Assembly (NCBI GenBank): GCA_946894095.1
Contig: OX335652.1
Coordinates: forward strand, 13,539,001 to 13,603,000
Direction: 5' to 3'
Source of the DNA: Incurvaria masculella
Lineage: Eukaryota; Arthropoda; Insecta; Lepidoptera; Incurvariidae
DNA length: 64,000 nucleotides
A model generated the notes under the pieces. It was not told where the DNA came from and ran no database searches. It worked only from the letters and a program-made list of their open reading frames with translations. Shown here in pieces: positions 57,233 to 64,000 of this stretch. The position numbers were made by a program, and so were the translations under genes. Numbering within the stretch: position 1 is the first letter of the stretch; each line of letters begins with the position of its first letter.

Positions 57233-57636
57233 GAGCGGCTCGTAGCCTAGTGGCGCGGGGACTGGCCGAGCGTACCAGAGGCCTGGGTTCAATTCCGACA
57301 TGCGCCACTGTCTTTCTCTTTCCGAGTTTGATAAGTGCATTTAGTCACGAATGCGAGCTGTTTCATGATTCGAAAACCATTTAAAACTGTAGGTCCTCTT
57401 GCCCTACTAGGTGGTAGGGTTTTAGCCCGCCCGGGTTGGTACCATCGCATTGGATGAAAAGATGGTCGAAGCGGCAATGAAAAATTGTCCCTGTTTTCCA
57501 TCCAGTTCAATTTAGCCGTGCTCATAAAAGGAAGGTCCTGGCATGGCACCTAATTCCTTCGGGAATGTGGTATATTGGGCTAATATCATAACCGTTGTTG
57601 TGTGGTATTAGCCATCCATATCAGGTCGCAAAAAAT
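57233..57636 (+). mobile_element. Full-length tRNA-headed SINE
   Basis: The head has a tRNA A box (GTAGCCTAGTGGCGCGG) and B box (GGGTTCAATTCC). From about 57385 the body is the same as in the 5S-headed SINEs. It carries the variant AATTCCTTCGGGAATGTGGT with GGGCTAATATCATAACC, unlike the CCCATGTGGTGTGTTGG form of 5S-headed copies. Confidence 0.88.
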
Positions 57637-59017
57637 ATAGTTATGGATTACGATGTAGGTAACATCATTCTATGAAATTACCATCTTTGTTCCGGAGAAA
57701 TTGCCGAAGGTAATACATTCTTACAGCTAGTTATACTTTTTGTTCCTTTGCTTTTAGGCAGGAAAAGGGTTTATGTTATTACTAAACATATTTGCATAAT
57801 TTGTGATGAAAACATTCACTCATCTGTGTTGCAGTGAGTTTAATAGAAATTGAGTTACGAAACACAAACAGTAAAAGGTTTCTGTAAATATTGGTATTGG
57901 TTAAATAAATCTTAAACTGTTTTTATCCTATCAACGGAATAAAAAAAATTATATTATTATCCCTTTTTTTATACACATTGGATCGTTGTCACAAACAGTA
58001 TTGTAAAATCAAGTTTCACTAACAAATATCTACCTGCCTGAATTTATATTAATTATTATTGAATCAAAATTTATTTTAAAAATAATTGACTAAAAACAGT
58101 TCATTTCGTAAAATTTTGTTTCGTCTAACGTAATAAAGTTAAAAAAGATGATGTCAATTAAAATAAAAGAATAAAAAAATAAATAAAAAAAACAGTCCTC
58201 GACAACCAAATGCATCTTATTTTATAGTATAAAGATGACCCAAATTTCGAAGATGAAATGATTAAAGACGGCGATGCGCATATACGTAGAGCTATTGAGA
58301 ATTGAAATTTAGGGTACGCGCAATATTCTAGTCCGTACGCATCAGACAATCTACGCTCCCCATAGGAGCGTAATTTTAAACCAACTTTTTCCACAACGTC
58401 GGTTTTTAAACGATTCCCTGACTCCCTTTCAATGTGGAATACAGATTACGGGCCATTCTTAAGCCACGGCCACACATAGTTTTTTTACAAGTGCTTCATC
58501 AGCGTTAAAATCTACGTGTGATTGAGGCTTTACCTGATGTGATAGCTCACAGTAACCATTTTACTGCTCCGTCTATACTTCCTGGCGGAGAGGTAGCTGC
58601 ATTATCAACTATATCTATAAAGATTCAGGTATAATTTTCCCACGAGCACTCCACGGAGGCAGTCGGCTCCACCGTCGAGCTTGTCACGACGTCCACGTCA
58701 CAGCTTGATTCGCTCTATAATTAAGAAATAAGTTAAGATACGGCCTTTTTACTCTATTATTTAAGGCTCAGTACACAATCTTGTGCGTAGCGTGCAATTA
58801 AGCGCTGGAACGAAATTGTATGTTTGCTCGGCAGCGATCGAGGATCGGCTCTGTTGGTTTTATGTGCGCGCCGGGGCATTAGCGGAGCGAATCAATTAAG
58901 AATTGAGCGAATTTTTGTGGTTTCGCGGGAGATTGTTTTTTCAATAGCGAAATAGGCGTCCGTAGAAGAGCAAGCGGCGGCAGAGGTATAAATCGCATAC
59001 GCTGATAAAACAACCCT
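57637..59017. other. No recognised feature
   Basis: AT-rich to about 58400, more balanced afterwards. 55719-56242 is also blank. Confidence 0.4.
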
Positions 59018-59318
59018 TTTTAGGGTTCCGGACCCAAAGGGTGCCAACGTCACCATATTACTAAGCCTCCGCTGTCGATCCGTCCGTCCGTCCGTCCGTC
59101 CGTCCGTGCGTCTGTCACAGGGCTGTATCTCAGTAACCGTAACAGATTGATAGCTGAAATTTTCACAGAGTGTGTATTTATTTTGGCGCTATAACATTAA
59201 ACAATTAAAAAAAAATTAATTAAATTATGGGGGCCCCATACAAAAAACGTGTTTTTTTTTATTAAATATTTTACGATGGTACGGAACCCTTCGTGTGCGA
59301 GTCCGACTCCGGTTTTTC
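59018..59318 (-). mobile_element. GTCC-core element, near full length
   Basis: Same order of blocks as 47779-48092. The final CGCACTTGGCCGG is shortened to CCGACTCCGGTTTTT. Confidence 0.82.
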
Positions 59319-60433
59319 TGCAAATGATTTGTCTTTTTAAATTTATGCCAGTCTCACTTCCACCAGCCTGAAGGCTCACTTGCTTTTTCCGCCACTGATC
59401 TTTTCGTGAGCCTCTATTTGCCGAACTTCCGCTTGGATACTTGCGGGTCTATACCGCCATCCATTCCTAGGTGCATTCCATACATTCTCCATTATGCCTA
59501 AGATACGAATTCGAACTATGCGCTGTGTGTTCTTCGCCAAACACGAACAGGAAATTGTATGAAATAATGCATTTAGAACGATCCGAGCCACCTGCAAAAG
59601 GTGGGTACATAGTATGCTGTTAGCTCATCACAAACATATCACACACTCCGCTTGTTACGGTGAATGCTGTGAAGTATGTTCTACTACTGAGAAGCACACA
59701 CGTTCGAAGAAGCGTCAAGCGCCCGCGTACATGCAGGCGAGCTCTGTAGATAGAGCGAAACTATTTGCACAACTTCCGTCCCCAAAGAGTAGGCGGCGCG
59801 TCCACACATGTGCGAATTCGTTCTTGCATGGTCAAAACATATTGTCGCTTCGTCATGTTGCACTAGGGACGTGATTGGATAGCTCAAATGGCGGTATGCA
59901 ATCTTGGGTAAATGGAGTAGAATTTTCAGACATGCCGAAAAATACTGCGAGAAAAGTCTTTAGGTATTGCGAGACTATAAATAGTAAAATGTAATGCTAT
60001 TTATTCATACTGTAGAAATCTAAAAGTTACTTTAAATAACAAAAAAAACATTTACAGCGCTTAATAGTCGTCGTGAAAGTATGTCTCATATATTTGTTAC
60101 CATAAAATACCGCATGGAATGAAGGCTGTTGCGTCTATCAACTACCCGTGATTGTTATTCAGTCATCCGGTTGCGATGCATGTTGGCTGTTCCGGTCGCC
60201 ATGGCAAAACGGCTTTCTTTAAATTTGGAACGTAACAATTTCTGTTCGGAAATTTGAGGTTATTTTTCCGAGTTTGGTCCCCATCCCATATGGCTCATCA
60301 ACCGCATCGTTCGTAAAGAAGTTTCGCTTTAATTACATAAAAAAAAAATACACAGCTTGTTTGTTTATGATTTCGTATACTTAAATAGGTTCTACGTAGA
60401 ATATAAAGTGAAGAGTATCAGGTGGGAATAGAA
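59319..60433. other. No recognised feature
   Basis: Short open frames on both strands around 59600-59880 lack any domain or signal. Confidence 0.4.
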
Positions 60434-60560
60434 TGAATGGTGTCATGTTTTGGACATGTAGAACCAATGAATGATCAAAGAATGACAAAGAAAACTTACA
60501 GAGCGGATTTAAGTGGAAGCCTGGAAATAGGTGAACGACTGAGCAGAACTTACCACGACG
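60434..60560 (+). pseudogene. LINE reverse transcriptase C-terminal relic
   Basis: The translation contains FGHVEPMNDQRMTKKTYRAD and then RTYHD, matching the conserved FGHVERM-type end of LINE ORF2 proteins. The frame runs on into unrelated GC-rich sequence, so only this piece is assigned. Confidence 0.6.
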
Positions 60561-63500
60561 GAAAGGGCGTATATACCATGAAGGTCAAATTCGGAGCACC
60601 CATTATCGAAGAGCACGAAGAAGAGAGCAAAGTAAGCGGCGATCATGTCGCTTTATCATCTCTGACTACCCCTCCGGGGAAACTGCGTAATGTTAAGTAT
60701 GTTGCTCGTATATTTCTATCCAGCACCCGTGAGCTCTCCGCGAGTGTGTGCGGTGAGTGTGAGGACTCGGCCGTCGCAGATGCGGGAGGAGGGGACGCCC
60801 CTCCGCGCCGCATCGCAGTCCGCGGGCGGCGGGAGCGGCCATCGAGAGACAGCTTCTAATCATATTCTCGCACAGGTATACATTATCTGAAGCAGCGTCC
60901 GCCTCCGGCTTACCGAGCATGTTCATAGTCAGCCACCTGATATCCTTGAAATTACAGTGATTAATTAAAAACTGTTGATTTTAGGAAAGGGCTGAAATAT
61001 TTTGTGATAGTTTGAAAAGTATTTAATAAATTTAGTAACTTTTCTAAAATATAGGAAATAAAGCTTGTGTTGTGTGACTAAAATTACGTCCAAATTATTT
61101 ATTTTATTAAAAAAAAGGAATTCTGTTAACACGATTTAATATAGGAAACCGTCTTACTGTTTGACGGGTATATGACGAAGAATATAGACAAAAGAAAAGA
61201 ATTGCATAGAGTAAGTTCATCATTTACTATTTATATGTAATCGGACATGGATGGCTAAAACTACACTGACTATTGAAATAGGCTAATCAATTAGCCACCA
61301 GTTAAGGTACACATAAGACACACACTCACACACACACCCTTTCACATCCTCATACCCTTACATTACACAAGTAACTTACAACATCACAATATAATTATAC
61401 TGAAAAAGAAACAATAAATAGCACACGTCAACATGCCACACATCTTTATCTTTTTATAAAAAGTGGTAACCTGTAATCTACTTGAATTTCTGTATATATT
61501 GTTAAACGATTAATTGTTTAGTTTTGAAGCTGTTGGTGTACCTAAATAAATAAATAAATAATAATAACGCACGCATAGCAATATTTTAATAGCTTTTGTA
61601 ATAGGCTTTTCAGCCGGCTGTGTAGCAACATGCGCTCGGCGACGATGGTAGGACGGGAGGATGGGAGCCGTGTCCGCCATCATTATGCAATTGAAACTTA
61701 GTGAATTATTACACGCGATAACAATCAACATCAACAAATGTTATATGGATCTTGAGCTCTAGCACACGTTGGAACAACTACCTAGCCTGGTCGTCTTTAA
61801 ATGCAAACAGGTGCGGAGCGCATCACAGAAATTGGCGTTTTCAAGGAAACTGTATGTGGGTTGAAGTCTTACGTGTAGTAACCTTGATGCCGTTTGTAGA
61901 TGTATCGTATTAAGGAAAAGTCCAGGTATGGTACCTAGTTCCTTCATAAATATTGTGATGGGCTTACATCACGACGTGGTAGCCAACCATATCCATGTCC
62001 CGAACTGCTTTGTGCTTCTGAAAAAATACCGTCGTATTTAACGAGTGTAGGTTGGGTCGAGTTAACTACTTAGTAAATCAGGTGGGGTTCCTAATGTGAT
62101 ACTTGGAATCAGGACTGAGAACGAAGAATCACATAGTCACCTGATTAGACATGCACGGTAAGACTTCAAGTGAAATCCGCCAATTTTCCACCAGTTTTCA
62201 GATAAACCTAATAGGAATACGAATGCGTACAGTTGTAGTTTTATTTAATCAATTAATTAACCAGCTTGTGATTATTCTTCCAACCCATCAGAGTTTTCCG
62301 GACATGGCTTCTTGCCACCCACCTAGATCAAACATTGGAGCCTTATTATCTCTTCATATTTTGTCAAAGAACAGTTTGCACGCAGCGAGACAGCGGCGCG
62401 CGTGTCCAGCCGCGGCCGACAGCTGTCCGCGGACGCGACGTCAATCGAGCTGGCTAATGGCGCGTGAAGACGCGATCTTATCTCGCGCTCTCCGCTCCCC
62501 GCTCGCCGCTCTCCGCTCGCCGCTCGCCACTCGTCCGCGCTCGACACACAAGAGCGCACCCGCGGCGTGTCCACCTACAACGGCGTGCGCTCATGTGCCG
62601 GCGCGTGAATGCGATGTCCGAAAAACCACATTGCTATGCGATTTACGAATACGAAAACATTTCCTCTGATTCAGCCGATATCGGTAGTAAAATTAATTTG
62701 TGCCTTGAATCTGATTCGGTCGTTAAGGCCGAGAAATTATTTTGATTAGTATTTTGACAGTTATTTTAATTCGTGTACTCGTGATTTTTGGGATTTAGTT
62801 ATCTTAATAAGTCTTAACATCATCTAATATAAATGTTTAATAATTTCAAGTGTTCCTTGCATCCCAAAGGCCCACAATATAATGGGCGAAAACCTTTTTG
62901 CTATTTGACAAAAAAATAAATCACATGCGTGTTAATAAATTGATTTATGTATCATGTAACATAAGTACTGAAAATACCTATGAATATTTTGATTCATATT
63001 AAATTTCGTTCTTCTTCCTGAATGATTTATTAGTAAAACGGATTTAGGTCCTTTTTGCAAAATCAATGCATTTTTACATGTCTACTCGCCATGCCCCACT
63101 GCGGGTCAGTCGGTCACTTGGAGTCAACGGATGGTTTAACTTAGTAGGTTCGGTAATAGCAGTAAACAACAAAACATTTTACAAACACAAATACAAATAC
63201 TTAACTTTAGAGTGAGGTAGTAAGACCAACTTCGGTATTTAAACAAGGCAGGCACGGAGGCATTTGACACACACATCCGAGCAAACATCACGTACTCACT
63301 GGTGCGCCAGTATACTGACATGACCAGCGACATTGGGAAACTTCGTTGACAAATTACGAACGCGTCTTCATTAAAAGAGCGAAACTTGGACACCACTTGT
63401 TTAACACATATTGACATATGGAATTATGATTAGATCCTCTTTTGCTTGATTTAATAATCAAGCAAAAGAATTGAATAATAATCCACTAAATTAACTTCAA

Positions 63501-63616
63501 ATATTTTTGATTAACAATGAAATTATCAAATAAACCTTCATTCTACCATAAAAAACTTCGAAACAGCTACCGAAAGGAGAATTAAATTTGGTTGGGATTT
63601 GGGGAAGTTTTATAGC
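60561..63616. other. Mostly unique DNA with GC-rich islands
   Basis: 60740-60860 and 62380-62620 are GC-rich. The latter has direct CGCTCTCCGCT repeats that inflate open frames. SINE relics at 61228 and 61912 are noted separately. Confidence 0.35.
61912..62005 (+). mobile_element. Degraded SINE 3' end
   Basis: AAGTCCAGGTATGGTACCTA, GTTCCTTCATAAATATTGTG and GCCAACCATATCCATGTCC match the 3' body. A short minus-strand piece (CGGACATGGATGGC) lies at 61228-61275. Confidence 0.5.
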
Positions 63617-63908
63617 ATTTTTAGGGTTTCGTACCCAAAGGGTAAAAACGGAACCCTATCACTAAGCCTCAGCTATCCGTCCGACCGTCCGTCTGTCCGT
63701 CTGTCACAGAGCTGCATCTCATGAACCGTAATAGGCAGGCAACTGAGATTTTTACAGAGTATGTATTTATTTTGCCGTTATAACAACAAATAGTTAAATT
63801 AAAATAAAAACTTGAAGAAGAAAACATTTAAAAAAAATTGTGTTAAATACTATACGACAGTACGGAACCCTTCCTGTGCGAGTGCGACTAGTACTTGGCC
63901 GGTTTTTC
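63617..63908 (-). mobile_element. GTCC-core element, near full length
   Basis: TTTTTAGGGTTTCGTACCC to AGTACTTGGCCGGTTTTTC. The microsatellite is short and mixed (GTCC/GACC/GTCT). A reverse transcriptase fragment follows at once. Confidence 0.82.
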
Positions 63909-63910
63909 AT

Positions 63911-63966
63911 TGCGTCCTACCTGAATTAACTTACGGAGCCGAAACGTGGAAACTGATATCAGGTAA
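63911..63966 (+). pseudogene. LINE reverse transcriptase fragment at window edge
   Basis: It encodes CVLPELTYGAETWKL, the VLPxLTYGAETW signature of RTE-like reverse transcriptase. It starts directly after the GTCC-core element ending at 63908 and may continue beyond the window. Confidence 0.6.
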
Positions 63967-64000
63967 CTTAAACAGTTATGGAAGCATCTATTCTCGGTAT

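Noticed and set aside
57233..57310. A true tRNA gene
   Set aside because: A and B boxes are present but no cloverleaf closes, and the SINE body follows directly.
62151..62669. 172-residue frame
   Set aside because: Much of it is translated CGCTCTCCGCT-type direct repeats in a GC-rich island.

Overview
This window looks like nuclear DNA of a moth or butterfly. The evidence is AT-rich, gene-poor sequence packed with repeat types typical of Lepidoptera: SINEs with 5S rRNA- or tRNA-like heads, elements with a (GTCC)n core, elements bounded by AACCGACTT, 3' ends of jockey/CR1- and RTE-type retrotransposons, and a run of the insect telomere motif CCTAA. The species cannot be named from sequence alone.

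Only one gene is certain: an intronless 1355-residue Toll-like receptor at 14979-19046 (+). It has a signal peptide, 23 leucine-rich repeats, a cysteine cluster, five more repeats, one membrane span, a TIR domain and a long low-complexity tail. This is the layout of the long Toll group (18-wheeler/Toll-6/-7/-8/-10). Its TIR domain departs from the family at the BB loop, at the segment after the conserved Trp, and in box 3. Two small open frames with signal-peptide-like starts (2065-2334 + and 3690-4025 -) are only candidates. No other protein gene, tRNA gene or rRNA gene could be supported.

Layout. 1-14.8 kb: mixed repeats (SINE fragments, GTCC-core elements, an RTE reverse transcriptase relic, a fold-back element, and the first copy of a 642-bp family with an 8-bp target duplication). 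14.8-19.05 kb: the Toll gene and its 5' leader. 19.05-24.2 kb: probable 3' UTR, then Helitron-like ends, a TTAA-flanked MITE and degraded SINEs. 24.7-28.8 kb: a nearly perfect 4.1-kb inverted duplication made of several older elements, with a 36-bp spacer inside a MITE rich in TGACGTCA palindromes. A 210-bp direct third copy of its centre follows. 29-34.9 kb: LINE 3' end, a second fold-back element carrying the telomere motif, and GTCC-core elements. 34.9-36.7 kb: a 315-bp duplicated segment, one copy flanked by a 53-bp direct repeat. 37-49 kb: TTAA MITEs and SINE/LINE nests. 50-64 kb: second copy of the 8-bp-TSD family, full-length 5S-headed and tRNA-headed SINEs, and a reverse transcriptase fragment running to the window edge.

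The Toll gene is the only functional unit recognised. The rest records repeated insertion, nesting and at least two templated rearrangements. The best candidates for something undescribed are the dup-inv-dup palindrome, the TATACG-rich 8-bp-TSD family, the pair of SINE families sharing one 3' body, and the 315-bp insertion with a 53-bp duplication. All repeat boundaries were read by eye and could be off by a few bases unless a target duplication fixes them.
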